From assembly GCA_030220185.1 (NCBI GenBank), contig JASPKZ010004953.1, forward strand, positions 372,001 to 436,000: a stretch of 64,000 nucleotides of DNA, in the 5' to 3' direction. Below the pieces are notes generated by a model, which saw only the letters and a list, made by a program, of their open reading frames with translations, did not search any database and was not told the DNA's origin. Below, piece after piece: positions 1 to 10,964 of the stretch. This DNA is from Diploptera punctata (lineage: Eukaryota; Arthropoda; Insecta; Blattodea; Blaberidae). Each line of letters opens with the position of its first letter. Position 1 is the stretch's first letter. A program made the translations under genes and the position numbers.

Positions 1-35
1 CAGGTTGAGGGTTGAGATGATGTCCTATTAAGTGA

Positions 36-333
36 AAAAAAAGTAAAGTGATCCCACAACAGGCCCAGAGGCCCTTGGGGTAGTGGGAGGTTAAGGCTCC
101 CACTCTTTCTAGACAATCGGCACTTTATGTCAGCCAGGTTGTCAGCCCTGCGTGACGGCCGTCTTTACCCCCAGAAAAAGTGTCTGGTACTCATTTCTAT
201 TAGAGGCTGAGTCGACCCCAAGGTCATAGTGCCGCTAGAGAGTTTGGGTCAGTTTAAAAATCCTGACCCCAACGGGACTTGAACCCTCGACCCTCCGGCT
301 TGTAGCTCAGTGCCTTAACCACTACTCTACAGC
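36..333 (-). mobile_element. tRNA-derived SINE, family A, copy 1
   Basis: On the minus strand the right end reads as a tRNA-like head with a B-box-like GGTTCAAGTCC, followed by a body shared with copies at 1750-2042 and about 50665-50930. An imperfect target duplication (cctattaagtga against cctattatgtga) flanks the copy. It is a non-coding, pol III-type retroposon by structure. The source tRNA is unclear because the anticodon arm is degraded. Confidence 0.75.
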
Positions 334-497
334 ACCTATTATGTGAAGGTCGGTGTTATACAAGGATGCTAGCTAACCAGGCTGTTACACCATCAGAGAG
401 ACACATGAAATGAAATGGATGATGTGAAGTTTTGGACAGGGAAAAATGGGAGAACCCCTCATGGAAAGTAATAAATTTTTAAATAACTAACTAACTC

Positions 498-1260
498 ACT
501 GGCACTATTGAATCCATAAGTTCATGGCCATGCGGACATAACTCTCCATACATCCCTATCCTGAGCTAATGTTTTTCCAATCATTCCCTGTATAAATCTA
601 CTTCCCTCAAATCATAGTTAATGTTATTCTCCCACCTCATTCTTGGTCTACCAACTGGGCGTTTTCCCACTGGTTTTCTACAAGAAGCTTCCATGCACAT
701 CTTTCATTCCCCATTTGTGCCATATGTCCTGCCCATCACAGTCTATGAGACTTAAATGTTCTCATTATATCTGGCTTCTTGTGAAGACCATGTAGTTCAC
801 TGTTATGTAGTCTTCTCCATTCACCTGTCTGTTCATCTCTCTTTGGTCCAAAAATTTTCCTAAGAACTTTATTCTCAAATACTCGTAATCTCCTTTCCTC
901 CCTTAAAGTAAGAGTCCATGTTTCGCACCCATATAATATAACTGGTAGAATAATAGTTTTATATATTTTCAGTTTAACGTTTTTTGAAAGGAGTTGGGAC
1001 ATCAAGAGTCTCTGCAATGCATAATAGCATGCATTTCCAGAATTGAGTTTACTTTCTTTGTGCATCTCATTCCTATTTGTGATTATTGTTCCTAGGTATT
1101 TGAATTCAGCCACTTCCTCAAAATTTCCCTCATTTGTCATTAGCTGTCCATTTCCATTATATATTTCTATGTGTGACCAAGTATTTAGTTTTATTGATAT
1201 TTACTTCCAGTCCCAATTTCTTAGTGTTATTCTTAGTGTTATGCATGTTGGCCTTTAGTA
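498..1260 (-). mobile_element. Non-LTR retrotransposon, 5'-truncated 3' tail (copy 1)
   Basis: Minus-strand translation gives the C-terminal part of an endonuclease/reverse-transcriptase polyprotein. It has the FKYLGTIITNRNE block, the LYGCETWTL block and the KVLRKIFGPKRDE block that follow the RT palm in many insect non-LTR elements. Frames are broken, so the copy is dead. The same sequence recurs at 8083-8945 (-), 14868-15563 (+) and 31070-31475 (+). The 3' end carries short (GTTA)n/(TAAG)n-type repeats at about 485-500. The clade (RTE, Jockey or relative) cannot be fixed from this tail. Confidence 0.8.
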
Positions 1261-1403
1261 TCACCCAATAGTACTACATCATCAGCATAAAATAAATTTT
1301 TAAATACGTTCTAAAACTACTTATACAATTATGTAAGTGAAGCAGTGGCAGCTGGTGGATCGAGAATGTGGAGGGGGGTCTGTCAGTGATCTGCACGTTT
1401 ATT

Positions 1404-1490
1404 AACCCTTAGAGACGTGGGACAAATTTGTTCCATACAACGTAAAGCCCCAAAAGATTTATGGGACATATTTGTCCCATGATATAATTT
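1404..1490. mobile_element. Possible piggyBac-type terminus
   Basis: TTAA is followed by CCCTTAGAGACGTGGGAC and a nearby inverted echo (gacaaatttgt and gggacatatttgtccc). A TTAA-CCC start is typical of piggyBac-superfamily ends. No matching second end was found close by, so this is a weak call. Confidence 0.3.
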
Positions 1491-1749
1491 TTTTAATATT
1501 AAAAAAGACAAAAAAAATCAAGTATGTTATCAGTCGCTTGAACTTATTGTGTTATAGTTCAGGTATCCACAGAAAAAAACACAGACAGGTGGCACCTTTT
1601 TTCACCCCTAATTTTACTTTTAAAATGTAATGCATTAAGATGGTAAACATTTAAAAAAAAAATGAATAAAGCTACTTACGCTATTTTGGTGGATTCATAA
1701 TGCAGGATGTCTTCATCAATCATTTAGAACTGCCCTCTAGAATGGTAAA

Positions 1750-2042
1750 AAGTGATCCCACAACAGACCCGGAGGCCCTTGGGGTAGTAGGAGATTAAGG
1801 CTCCCACTTTTACTAGACAATCGGCACTTTATGTCAGCCGGGTTGTCAGCCCTGCTTGACGGCCGCCTTTACCCCTAGAACAAGCGTCTGGTACTCATTT
1901 CCATTAGAGGCTGAGTCGACCCCAGGGCCATGGTGCCGCCAGTGGGTTTGGGTCAGTTTAAAAATCCTGACCCCAACGGGACTTGAACCCTCGACCCTCC
2001 GGCTTGTAGCTCAGTGCCTTAACCACTACGCTATGGTGTGCC
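1750..2042 (-). mobile_element. tRNA-derived SINE, family A, copy 2
   Basis: Same family as 36-333. It is flanked by a perfect 17-bp target-site duplication, ccctctagaatggtaaa, at 1733-1749 and 2043-2059, which fixes the insertion boundaries and indicates LINE-mediated retroposition. The tRNA-like B box lies near the right end on the minus strand. Confidence 0.88.
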
Positions 2043-2264
2043 CCCTCTAGAATGGTAAACCCTTCAAAATCTCAATATACAGAACCCTACATTGCATTTT
2101 TAACACTTTGTAAACAGCACCACTTTTTTATCTGCCGTAACTCACTGTATAATTAATTCTGATTGTATAAATTGTAGGCCAATGTTTTTTATCCCTTTCT
2201 TCTAAACAAGAAACCCTAGAAGATATATAAATGTCCAGGTCATTCTACACATCGTTAGGGGTGG

Positions 2265-2530
2265 GTGTATGGGCAAGTCTGAAGTCTCGATGTGCCACTC
2301 TTGCATGCACTGCATGTCAAAATGTAACTTCAGATTAGTCAAGACAGTAAGATGAAAAAATGTATTAGTCCAATTTCATTTTTCATCTACTGATAGAATA
2401 ACTATTAGCCATTTTATCAGACCTGCCAAGACAGCTCAGAAAACGTTTTCTATTATTTTTGGCTTCTATTTCCATGAGCGTCTCAAAAATATCCCTCTGC
2501 ATTATGTATGTTTGTTAGCATATGTACCTA
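2265..2530 (+). repeat. Unclassified dispersed repeat, copy 1
   Basis: About 265 bp that recur in inverted orientation at 42983-43245. Shared blocks include the cttgcatgcactgcatgtca region and the gcctctatttttgg-like region. No ORF or terminal repeat was recognised. It could be part of a longer DNA element. Confidence 0.6.
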
Positions 2531-2934
2531 TCTCATTTTACAATAAAAATGGAAGTCCGCATATAGAAAAAATTAACTCTCTGTTGATTTGAATACTACA
2601 CTTACAGAACTGTTTGTAAGCATAACAGACTGGTATAGAGACATGTTGACCTTGCATTCTCCAACAGGGGGAAGGACACAAGCAGGAATTTTGTTTCATA
2701 AGCACGATATATCCACACGTGTTTTCATTTGCATTTTAGGATATAGGAAGTAGTACAGTCACCGTCAAATGGCAAACTGAGACCATGTATCGTCAAGCCA
2801 AAAAAAATGGATCTTATGTGGGAAAAAATTAATTTGTAACAAAATTCTCTATTATATGTGAAAATAAATCATGCCATTGAATAATATACTCTCTTCTGAA
2901 TAAAATAAAAGTTAAGAATTAAATGGATCGTGAT
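2531..2934. other. Intergenic/intronic DNA, nothing recognised
   Basis: AT-rich sequence with no ORF, RNA gene or repeat that I can support. It lies between a dispersed repeat and a Penelope-like copy. Confidence 0.4.
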
Positions 2935-2965
2935 TTCTTCTTACCTCATACTTCTATGTTTTTTT

Positions 2966-3019
2966 AAAACACAGCACTGCAGTATCGGTGACCCATTGTC
3001 ACCATCGTCAGCTGTTTTC
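2966..3019 (-). ncRNA. Hammerhead ribozyme-like motif, degenerate
   Basis: On the minus strand: core CTGACGA, stem II TGGTGAC/GGTCACC, then GATA in place of GAAA, a palindromic stem III CTGCAG and GUG at the cleavage position. Stem I ACAG/CTGT is intact. The A14 change and the G at position 17 predict poor or no activity. Confidence 0.55.
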
Positions 3020-3675
3020 ACGACTGTCAATTTTTTCTTTTGCCGGTAATTATCCAAACTGCCATCTGGTGTTCTTTTGAAGGAATTACTCTCCAAACTG
3101 CCATCTGTTGTATTTTTGAAGAACTTTGTAATCAAGCTCGGTTCGTCCGGAATCTCGAAGTTCATGGTTCTAGTATGGTTTTTTTGAATATATATTTTTT
3201 TCCCAAACTGTTAAATCCAGACAAAAAAAAATCTGGAATTTATCAAATTGATTGCAAAGATTGCAACAGGATATATATAGGAAAAACAAAAAGGAACTTG
3301 GAAACTCGTAAAAAAGAGCACTTCAGAAACATAAAGAATGGAGAAATTGAAAAATCAGCTATAGCAGCACATAGTTTATTAGAGCATCACAGGATTGAAA
3401 AAGAAACAAAACTTTTGAAACATCTATCTAAACCTTTGGATTTAACAGTTTGGGAAAAAATATATATTCAAAAAAACCATACTAAAACCATGAACTTCAA
3501 GATTCTGGAGGAACCGAGCTTGATTACAAAGTTCTTCAAAAATACAACAGATGGCAGTTTAGAAAATGATTAAATTCAAAGAACACCAGATGGCAGTTTG
3601 GAGAGTAATTCCTTCAAAAGAACACCAGATGGCAGTTTGGATAATTACCGGCAAAAGAAAAAATTGACAGTCGTG

Positions 3676-3728
3676 AAAACAGCTGACGATGGTGACAATG
3701 GGTCGCCGATACTGCAACGCTGTGTTTA
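3676..3728 (+). ncRNA. Hammerhead ribozyme-like motif, degenerate
   Basis: Mirror copy of the motif at 2966-3019: core CTGACGA at 3683-3689, stem II, GATA at 3708-3711 and stem I ACAG/CTGT. Stem III is damaged by a base change (ctgcaacg). Probably inactive. Confidence 0.5.
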
Positions 3729-5189
3729 AAAAACATAGAAGTATGAGGAAAGAAAAAATCACGATTCATTTAATTCATATTAATTCAATCTCATAATGTT
3801 AAAAATTCCCAAATTTAATATATAAAAATAAAAGTTGTTTTATATTTCTATCTCTAACAGTTTTCTGTAAAAAAAAATTTGTTGTTCGTATATGCGCTCT
3901 AGTGTGGATTTAATCACTAAAGCTAGGATTTGTATGTAATTACATATTCTTTCTCTTTGCTCATATGCAGCTAAATTTATAAATGTCCACGAATTAGGAA
4001 CTTTCTTATCAAATATCAAAAGTTATCATTACATATTTCATCATAAGTACATATTTTAATATTTTTTTATGTAAAACTACATATTCCGTCCGTTAATTTA
4101 ATTTTTTTTTTCTCCATAAGCGGAATAAAATTTTAAAATATCTGTATGACAGTATTTTATTCACACTATAAACTCAGGTACATGTACACTGATACAAATT
4201 TTGCAAGTTATCCAAAAGCTACAAAAAGAGGTCAAGGAAGAATTGCATTCAATTATTGACACCATAAATGTAGCTATACAAAGACACTGTGACTTGGGTA
4301 GGATACCACATTGAAGATCTCTTTTAAATTACCACAGACCCATCTGTTTTATGAATGAAATAGTAGAAACATAACAGTTTCTCACTCACCATGTGTTAAC
4401 AATTGTGTATCCTTCCCTCATCTCTGCTCTTCTGTCCCTTGGAATAGAATACAATCTGTTTTAAAAATGTGTGTTTCGTTGTAACATGAGTATAAAAAAA
4501 TTATAATTTTGTACTGTATTTATAAAATTGTTTGTTGGTGGAATAGAGATTGAGTCCATGTAGAAAAAACTTAAAAAAATAGCACAGGAGTAATTGTCAT
4601 TGTCTCTCACCCATCGAATCCAGGATCGATTCAAGTTATTTTCTGGATAGGGTTTTATCTGCATCCCTCCCAATTCTAATATAAATATCTGGTAATTTAG
4701 GCCACTTGCATTTGCTATCCCACTCATCTAAACATATTCTTTTCGTTTACTGATATCCCCATAACAAATTATCATAAAATATAAACAAGAGGTAATCAAC
4801 ATTTCTTAAAATTGAAATTATGCACTATAATTTGTTAAGATACAATGAGATATTCTAAATATTATCATATCAGGCTTAACATATATTTTATTTATTTAAT
4901 TAATTAGATTTTACACCATAGCTGTTTGATCTCTAACAAGTACTGAAAGTTGTGAAACTTCTTAAACTTCTTATACATCCATTCAAACATTTCCGTCCTT
5001 TTCTGTTCCTACCTCTTTTACCCTCTGATAATAAAAAGTAACATTGCGATGCTTTCTATTTTTCTTCCACAATACTTTTAGTTCCAGTGTGTTAATCAGT
5101 ATTATTTTGACTGTCACAGTGTTTCATTGAATTTTGTGTGATGGCTCCTGTAGCATCAAAATTATCGTCTAATTTAAAATCGTGGGTTA

Positions 5190-6829
5190 AATAGATGATT
5201 CATTCACTACTGATGGATATGTGGTTCTGTGCCAGGCTTGTAATAACCAGATAGGTTGTTCAATGATATCTCAACTTGAACAACATGTTTGCAGTGCTCT
5301 GCATGCTAAAACAAAGGATTACAAACATCTAAAAAGCAAGTGCTTCTATCTCAAATGCAACAGTCTTCAAATGTAAGGTGTGAATTCTTCCATAACACGT
5401 GTAATGCTGTCCACTGCTGTGGTTTCGAGGTAGCGTGCTGCCTTGTCACGCAGCAGGCCCGGGTTCGATCCCCGGTCGGGGCAGTTTTTTCTAGGTGAGG
5501 TTTTTATCGGGGTTTTTCCTCATCTGTAAGACAAATGTCAGGAAAACATTAAGGCCCAAATGGTCCCCGAAATCATATGGCCATCATCATCATCATTATC
5601 ATTATCATCGTCATCATTATCATTATCATCATCCTTCACCAGTGTGGAAAGCAACGGGAAGCTACCACACCTACAATTCCCGAGTAAAGCTGCACGCATA
5701 GCATGAAAATGCTATGATTGCAGTGAAGGACTGCCTTCGGGCAGAATTACTATGATGGATGTGTAATGCTACGGTTGCTGCAAATATTCCTTGGTATAAA
5801 CTCCAGGTACCTAAATATCGTGCATTTTTAGAGAAGTAGAAAAAAACTACATGCATTTGTGTTATGATGAAACAATGACATATGTGCGAAGTGATATAGG
5901 CAACAACTACATATGGATTGCTGTCGATGAAACAATGGATGGAAAAGGTCGCTATATTGCCAATCTTGTGATTGGTAAGCTGGATGGAAAAGAATCCCCC
6001 ACAGCTTTCCTGATTTCTTCGAAAACGTTGGAGCATGCAAATCACGCAACAGTGGCTCATTTTGTGAACGATGGACTTAAAGTGTTCAAGATGATAAAGT
6101 CTTTGTCCTTTATTGTGATGCTGCGGCGTACATGCTAAAGGCGGGAACTGCTCTACGTGTGTTTTACCAAAATATGATCCATTTCATCTGTCTCGCATAT
6201 GGACTGCAACACGTTGCCGAAGAAGTGTGAAGTAACTATCCACAAATCAATAGCACTATTTCAAACACTAAGAAAGTGTTTGTTAAGGCCCCCAACATGT
6301 GTTACACTATAGAGAACAATTACCAAATGTGAAATTGCCCCCTGAACCTATCCTCACTAGATGGGGCACATGGATTGAGGCTACCTGCTTTTATAGTGAC
6401 TATTTTAAAGAAGTGAAGCCTGTAATAGACGCGTTTCCAAGTAAATCAGCAGTTTCTATCAGAGAGGCTCAAAGTGCCTTCAGTGCCAATTGGCATATGT
6501 TAAAAGCAATTTTGGATTAATTTCTGACAGTATTGTAAAATTAGAAACTTATAGCATGACTCTGAAGGAATCACTGGACATTGTAGAGGATGTTAAGGGT
6601 TGTTCAAGGAAATGGAATAAACATAATGAAGAAATTTGAATCTGTTATGGAAAGAAACCCTGGCTTCTTGACATTGACTATAGTGTGTAAGATCCTCAAC
6701 GGGGAAGAAGAGAATCCTCCAGATGACATCTCTCCTGAAAAATTCAATCTGCTTGAATTTGCACCAGCAACTTCCTGTAATGTGGAAAGAACATTTTCTG
6801 TTTATAAAAACAATCTCTCTGACCGATGA
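5190..6829 (+). pseudogene. hAT transposase pseudogene
   Basis: Fragments in changing frames follow the order expected for a hAT transposase: BED-like zinc finger, catalytic RNase H-like region with the VDET motif, then the helical insertion and the VERTFS dimerisation region. The reading is interrupted by a 352-bp SINE (5409-5760) and by several indels. In insects this family is often annotated near DUF659 or CGGBP1-like proteins. It would have cut and pasted the surrounding element. Confidence 0.75.
5409..5760 (+). mobile_element. tRNA-Asp-like SINE, family B, copy 1
   Basis: A tRNA-like head starts at gtccactgctgtgg, keeps CTTGTCACGCAGC (compare the tRNA-Asp anticodon arm with anticodon GTC) and has the B box GGTTCGATCC. 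The body ends with a (CAT/TAT)n tract and a conserved tail. A perfect 10-bp target duplication gtgtaatgct lies at 5399-5408 and 5761-5770. Confidence 0.9.
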
Positions 6830-6899
6830 CACTCTATGACAATGGAAAACTTGGATATGTGTCTCATAGTTCATTGTAAATTAAAGTGAAGTGAGTAGA

Positions 6900-7262
6900 T
6901 AGTTTCTGTATTCGCTGTAGGGGCTGAAGATTGGTTAAAGAGTGACTACGAAAACGTTGTATAATTATAATATAACTAAAAATACATTTTGCAACGTGAT
7001 TTTTTTTATTTAGCCATTTTATTAATTGTTGCATTTTCAAAAAATAAATAAATTTAATACTTTTGATTTATTAAATCAATATGCTTAATTAATAATTGTC
7101 CCACACTTTACTTTTTATTAATAAAATCAGGAATCAAGTAACTTAATATTTGGTTTAAATTTTAATGCATTTAAAATTACATATTTTAAGAATTTTTTAT
7201 GTAATATTACATATTTCACCAAATATTATTACATAAATATGTACATATTTTGCATATTAATG
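6900..7262. other. hAT 3' non-coding region
   Basis: AT-rich sub-terminal DNA of the hAT element with repeated motifs of the type acatatttt, which also occur near its left end (about 3930-4090). No separate gene is visible. Confidence 0.5.
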
Positions 7263-7269
7263 TTACATA

Positions 7270-7625
7270 GTCCACTGCTGTGGTCTCGAGGTAGCGTGCT
7301 GCCTTGTCACGCAGCGGGCCCGGGTTCGATCCCTGGTCGGGGCAGTTTTTCTGGGTGAGGTTTTCATCGGGGTTTTTCCTCACCTGTAAGACAAATGTCA
7401 GGAAAACTTTAAGGCCCAAACGGTCCCCGAAATCATATGGCCATCATCATCATTATCATCATCATCATCATCACCACCACCACCACCATCATCCTTCACC
7501 GTTGTGGAAAGCAATGGGAAGCTACCATACCTACACATTCCATGGTAAAGCTGCAAGCATAGCATGAAAATGCTATGATTGCAGTGAAGGACCTGCCTTC
7601 GGGCAGAATTACTATGGATGGAATA
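7270..7625 (+). mobile_element. tRNA-Asp-like SINE, family B, copy 2
   Basis: Nearly identical to the copy at 5409-5760, with a longer (CAT/CAC)n tract. A 7-bp duplication ttacata lies at 7263-7269 and 7626-7632. The head carries the A/B boxes and the TTGTCACGCAGC anticodon arm. Confidence 0.88.
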
Positions 7626-7663
7626 TTACATAAAAATCCTAGCTCTATTAATCACACTTGGGG

Positions 7664-7722
7664 CATTTAAATTCCGGCCAGTAGCACAGCGCGGAATTTA
7701 AATATCCAGGCACTTAAAGGTT
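7664..7722 (-). mobile_element. piggyBac-like terminus
   Basis: Read on the minus strand, GTTAACCTTTAAGTGCC is followed by two gaatttaaat-type blocks. It matches, with substitutions, the start at about 38926-38990, which also begins TTAACCTTTA. Two independent copies support a TTAA-targeting element end. Confidence 0.45.
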
Positions 7723-7829
7723 AACACACGGTACTAATAAATGGAGTATTATTTGCCAGTCTACATAAATTAGAATAAGAAGCCCAAAGAATATTGTAGC
7801 AGTGAATAATTTCTTTTTTCATAAATTAA

Positions 7830-8050
7830 CCCATCAGCGTGGAATGACGTGCAGTGCCTGCATAAAATAAACACTACTTCTCTGCGGAGTGCTGATCGAG
7901 CATGTTCGACATGCACCACGTTTGTTTTATTATGATTCTTAATGAAAATATACCAAGAAAACAGGCTTTGTGAACTGCCATCTCATAGAGGAGATACTAA
8001 AATTTCCTTTAACATAGAAATATATATTTAAATGTCCCCACGCTGAGGGG
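7830..8050. mobile_element. piggyBac-type MITE
   Basis: A 221-bp element with terminal inverted repeats CCC(A/C)TCAGCGTGG, bounded on both sides by TTAA (7826-7829 and 8051-8054), the piggyBac target. No coding capacity. It must be mobilised in trans. Confidence 0.75.
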
Positions 8051-8082
8051 TTAATTATGGGAAATAACATTATGAGGTTTTC

Positions 8083-8945
8083 AATTACTTACTTACTCAC
8101 TGGCACTATCGAACCCGTAGGTTCATGACCGCGCGGGACATAAGCTCTCCATGCATCCCTATCCTGAGCTATTGCTTTCCAATCATTCCCTGTATAATCT
8201 ACTTCCCTCAAATCATAGTTAATGTTATTCTCCCACCTCATTCTTGGTCTACCAACTGGGCATTTTCCCCTCTCGCTTTCCTACAAGAAGCTTCCATGCA
8301 AGTCTTTCATTCCCCATACGCGCAACATGTCCTGCGCATCGCAGTCTACAAGACTTAACCACTCTTATTATATTTGGCTTCATATAAAGATCATGTAGTT
8401 CATTGTTAAGTAGTCTTCTCCATTCACCTGTGTGTTCAGCTCTCTTTGGTCCAAAAATTTTCCTAAGTACTTTATTTTCGAATACTTGTAATCTCCTTTC
8501 CTCCCTTAAAGTAAGAGTCCATGTTTCGCACCCATATAATATAACTGGTAGAATAATAGTTTTTATATATTTTCAGTTTAACGTTTTTTGACAGGAGTTG
8601 GGACATCAAGAGTCTCTGCAATGCATAATAGCACGCATTTCCAGAATTGAGCCTATGTTTAATTTCTTTGTGCATCTCATTCCTATTTGTGATTATTGTT
8701 CCTAGGTATTTGAATTCAGCCACTTCCTCAAAATTTCCCTCATTTGTCATTAGCTGTCCATTTCCATTATATAATGAATTTCTACGTGTGACCATATATT
8801 TAGTTTTATTGATATTTACTTCCAGTCCTAATTTCTTAGTGTTACTCAATAGTGTGTGCATGTTGTCCTTTAGTATCTCCTCGCTATCGGCCAATAATAC
8901 ATTGTTTTTAGGTTTAATAATAGGATTGCTTTTCATAGGTAACAT
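8083..8945 (-). mobile_element. Non-LTR retrotransposon 3' tail (copy 2)
   Basis: The longest copy of the family at 498-1260. The minus strand encodes LLADSEEILKDNMHTLLSN, then NKTKYMVTRRNS and the FKYLGTIITNRNEMHKE block. A frame break separates this from the part corresponding to the AGHVARM region. The tail is (TAAG)n at about 8085-8100. 5'-truncated as usual for target-primed reverse transcription. Confidence 0.82.
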
Positions 8946-9039
8946 GGACTTTAATTAATTTAATAAATCATATTCAATTTACAATTGAATGGAAATCTGG
9001 TCTGTAATAACAAGGACATTTAATTGGTTCACATAAATT

Positions 9040-9330
9040 GAGGTTAGGATATACTTTAATAGATAAAAAACGAAATGAAGATATTCATAAAGAACTACGA
9101 ATATTCAATTTGACGGATAAAATAGAAGAGTATAGGAGAAAATGGTATGAACATATCTGCAGAATGCATACCAACAGATTGCATAGGAAAAGTCTGAACT
9201 ATCAACACAGAGGATGAAAAAGAGATCGGGGATGCCCACAAGAGAAATGGACACAGCAGCTATGATACTTGGAGCTGGAACAAACAATAAGGTTTAATCC
9301 TTGAAAGGAGAAGGAGAAGAAGAATTCAAA
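9040..9330 (+). mobile_element. Non-LTR retrotransposon 3' fragment (plus)
   Basis: Plus-strand frames read EEYRRKWYEHICRMHTNRL..LNYQHRG and a GRP-like region, the usual C-terminal signature of insect non-LTR RT proteins. The fragment ends in a gaagaagaag tail near 9325. Stops are present, so it is a dead fragment. Confidence 0.6.
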
Positions 9331-9735
9331 ATGATTTACTATGAAATGAATTCAAATTAGCATTTGGGATCAAGGCTTACTGGTTTCTTAACCCTTCTCG
9401 GATGACAATTTTTTGTGGCCAACGGTGAAAGGTAAATTTTGAAAATAATTAATTTCATACAAATGTTAATAAATGCTACTTCAATTGTCCATTTACTTAT
9501 ATAAACAACATGTACCTTGTTTTTTTTGTAGATATCCATCACTGATGTGCTTCAAAACGACATTTTATTATTTTACGTAAATAATGTCACTGCAAAAATG
9601 GCATAAGTCTCACTGGCCTGTTTAACTGTACATTTTCTGATCACACTGTATTAGTAAGTTATTGTATGAAAAGTTCCTTCACAATAGCAATATGAATAAA
9701 TAGTACCGGTAATTATATTTGAAGAGAAAAATTTT

Positions 9736-9810
9736 CGCCTAGACCGGGACTCGAACCCGGGACCCTTGGCTTTCCAGGCCAAGTGCTCTACCAACTGAGC
9801 TACCGAGGCG
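9736..9810 (-). tRNA. tRNA-Ser(GGA)-like sequence, probable retroposed copy
   Basis: The minus strand folds as a class I cloverleaf: acceptor CGCCTCG/CTAGGCG with one mismatch, D arm GCTC..GAGC, anticodon arm TTGGC-CTGGAAA-GCCAA (anticodon GGA) and T arm CCGGG-TTCGAGT-CCCGG. It lacks the long variable arm of true eukaryotic tRNA-Ser and recurs several times in the window next to the same flank (gaagagaaaaat). It is therefore more likely a dispersed tRNA-derived repeat than a working tRNA gene. A T5 pol III-type stop follows. Confidence 0.55.
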
Positions 9811-9815
9811 AGTAC

Positions 9816-9816
9816 C

Positions 9817-9852
<36 letters not shown>
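9816..9852. repeat. (AAT)n microsatellite
   Basis: About twelve consecutive aat triplets directly beside the tRNA-like sequence. Confidence 0.9.
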
Positions 9853-9853
<1 letters not shown>

Positions 9854-10100
9854 TAAATAGTGCACCTAGAGAGAGAAGAGTTTTTCATAACTGATATAGG
9901 TATGTCTATATTGATGACGATGTAAAAATATATTGGAGAGTTTGTTTTGTTCCTAAAAATTTTCTTCTGTATGATAAATTTTGGAACACACATCTGGATG
10001 TAGAACAGGTTTTGACACACAAGTTTCACAGAAATAAATTGTCTTTCTCTTTTCACTTTTTGTTTTGCATACAACACAGGGATTTGCCCAAGAACCTTTT

Positions 10101-10179
10101 GGAGGCTTTAAGAGAGCTCAGCCGTTAGAGCAGTAGTGTATAAAGCTAAAGGTACTGGGTTCAAACCCCAGTCTAGGCG
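10101..10179 (+). mobile_element. tRNA-like repeat, degenerate
   Basis: Plus strand: GGAGGC, GAGCTCAG..GTTAGAGC D arm and B box GGTTCAAACCCCAG, ending GTCTAGGCG, then gaagg/caaatat flanks like those at 9720 and 34173. It is a diverged member of the tRNA-Ser-like family. Confidence 0.5.
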
Positions 10180-10450
10180 TATGTGTTTCCCTTCAAATAT
10201 AATTTGCCCTTCACTGAGAAATATTAAATTTATGATAAAAAAACAACGAAGGAACATTAATTTCATATATTGGTTGTTCCTGTCAATTTTATTTCATTTT
10301 CAGTTGTCATATTTTGTGTATCAATAGAGGTTACAGAGTTATCAGAATTAAATGTGCCACTATGTGAATCATAAATTTCTTTATTGTACAGTTTTTTGTT
10401 TATAAAGTAATTAGAACAATTTTTGTGAAACAGTTTGTTTTGTTTTGTAG

Positions 10451-10676
10451 GTTAGCAAAACGTTCCCAATCTGTCAACATACTGTGATTGCCAAATGCTG
10501 TGAACTGGACCAGATTAAATGTAAGAATCCCTGCAACAGAAGTTTGCCCTGTGGTCATAAGTGTACTGGCATTTGTTCTGAAAAATGTAATACAAACTGT
10601 GAAGAATTGGTATCAACTTCAGTTGAGTCAGCTTGCGGTCACTCTGAGAATATTCCTTGTTATCTTAAGTCACAAG
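10451..10676 (+). CDS. ZNFX1: ZNFX1-like protein, internal exon (NFX1-type zinc fingers)
   Basis: First exon of the gene visible here, bounded by acceptor ttttgtag and donor gtaagt. It encodes 75 residues in phase 0 and leaves one base to the next exon. The protein reads FPICQHTVIAKC, then NPCNRSLPCGHKCTGIC, a classic NFX1-type finger, then another Cys/His set ending ACGHSENIPC. ZNFX1 is an SF1 RNA helicase with C-terminal NFX1 fingers. In animals it acts in antiviral RNA sensing on mitochondria or in small-RNA inheritance in germ granules; which applies here is unknown. The helicase exons must be upstream. The start of the gene is not in view. Confidence 0.85.
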
Positions 10677-10748
10677 GTAAGTGTCATTGGTCAAAGCTTA
10701 ATTTCCTTCCAAGGATATTTTATACTATAATTGTCAATATTGCATCGG

Positions 10749-10940
10749 CCATGATGGACTAGTGGTTATGTTCCTTGCCTCTGGTTCCGAGGGTCACAAG
10801 TTCAAACCCGGCCAGGGTCAATGGATTTTTAAGATGAAAAAATCTCTAAGGAGCAAGTCCTCCAGGAGGGACTTTAAAGCTGTGGGTCCCAAGTCTGACA
10901 ATTTTCAGGCTCATAAAAGAATCATCATCATCATCATGAA
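10749..10940 (+). mobile_element. tRNA-derived SINE, family C, copy 1
   Basis: A tRNA-like head (GGACTAGTGGTTATG A box, GTTCAAACCCGGCC B box) is followed by the body gatttttaagatgaaaaaat and a (ATC)n tail at about 10921-10937. It matches the heads of the longer minus-strand copies at 27135-27517 and 38443-38847 but ends earlier, in a different tail. Confidence 0.8.
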
Positions 10941-10964
10941 CAAATTCGTTTTAGGCCATGTGGC

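Larger units (their letters stand above)
2935..3770. mobile_element. Penelope-like inverted dimer with two degenerate hammerheads
   Basis: The left part (2935-about 3215) is minus oriented and the right part (3216-3770) is plus oriented, joined head to head. The plus part encodes a GIY-YIG endonuclease with GIYQIDCKDC (Cys pair) and RIYIGKTKRN blocks, then the conserved LTVWEKIYIQKN stretch, about 110 residues. Three 25-30 bp repeats of the type ccatctggtgttctttt occur near both ends. Outward hammerhead-like motifs lie at 2966-3019 (-) and 3676-3728 (+). Confidence 0.85.
3899..7663 (+). mobile_element. hAT transposon, decayed, split by two SINEs
   Basis: The ends match as an inverted repeat of about 40 bp (3899-3944 and 7624-7663, both with the block agctaggattt). 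Inside, broken plus-strand frames resemble a hAT transposase. A BED-like finger (CQAC...HVCSALH) is at about 5205-5335. The block SYIWVSVDET-like (NNYIWIAVDETMDGKGRY) is at about 5900-5955, LTRWGTW at about 6350, and the C-terminal dimerisation motif TSCNVERTFSVYKNNLSDR at about 6770-6828. Stops and frameshifts make it inactive. An 8-bp target duplication could not be confirmed. Confidence 0.8.

Noticed and set aside
5495..5701. His/Tyr-rich plus-strand ORF
   Set aside because: Translation of the (CAT/TAT)n tract of the SINE.
9736..9810. Functional nuclear tRNA-Ser gene
   Set aside because: Class I body lacking the long variable arm, several copies sharing non-tRNA flanks, and a tandem array at 34173; better explained as a tRNA-derived repeat.
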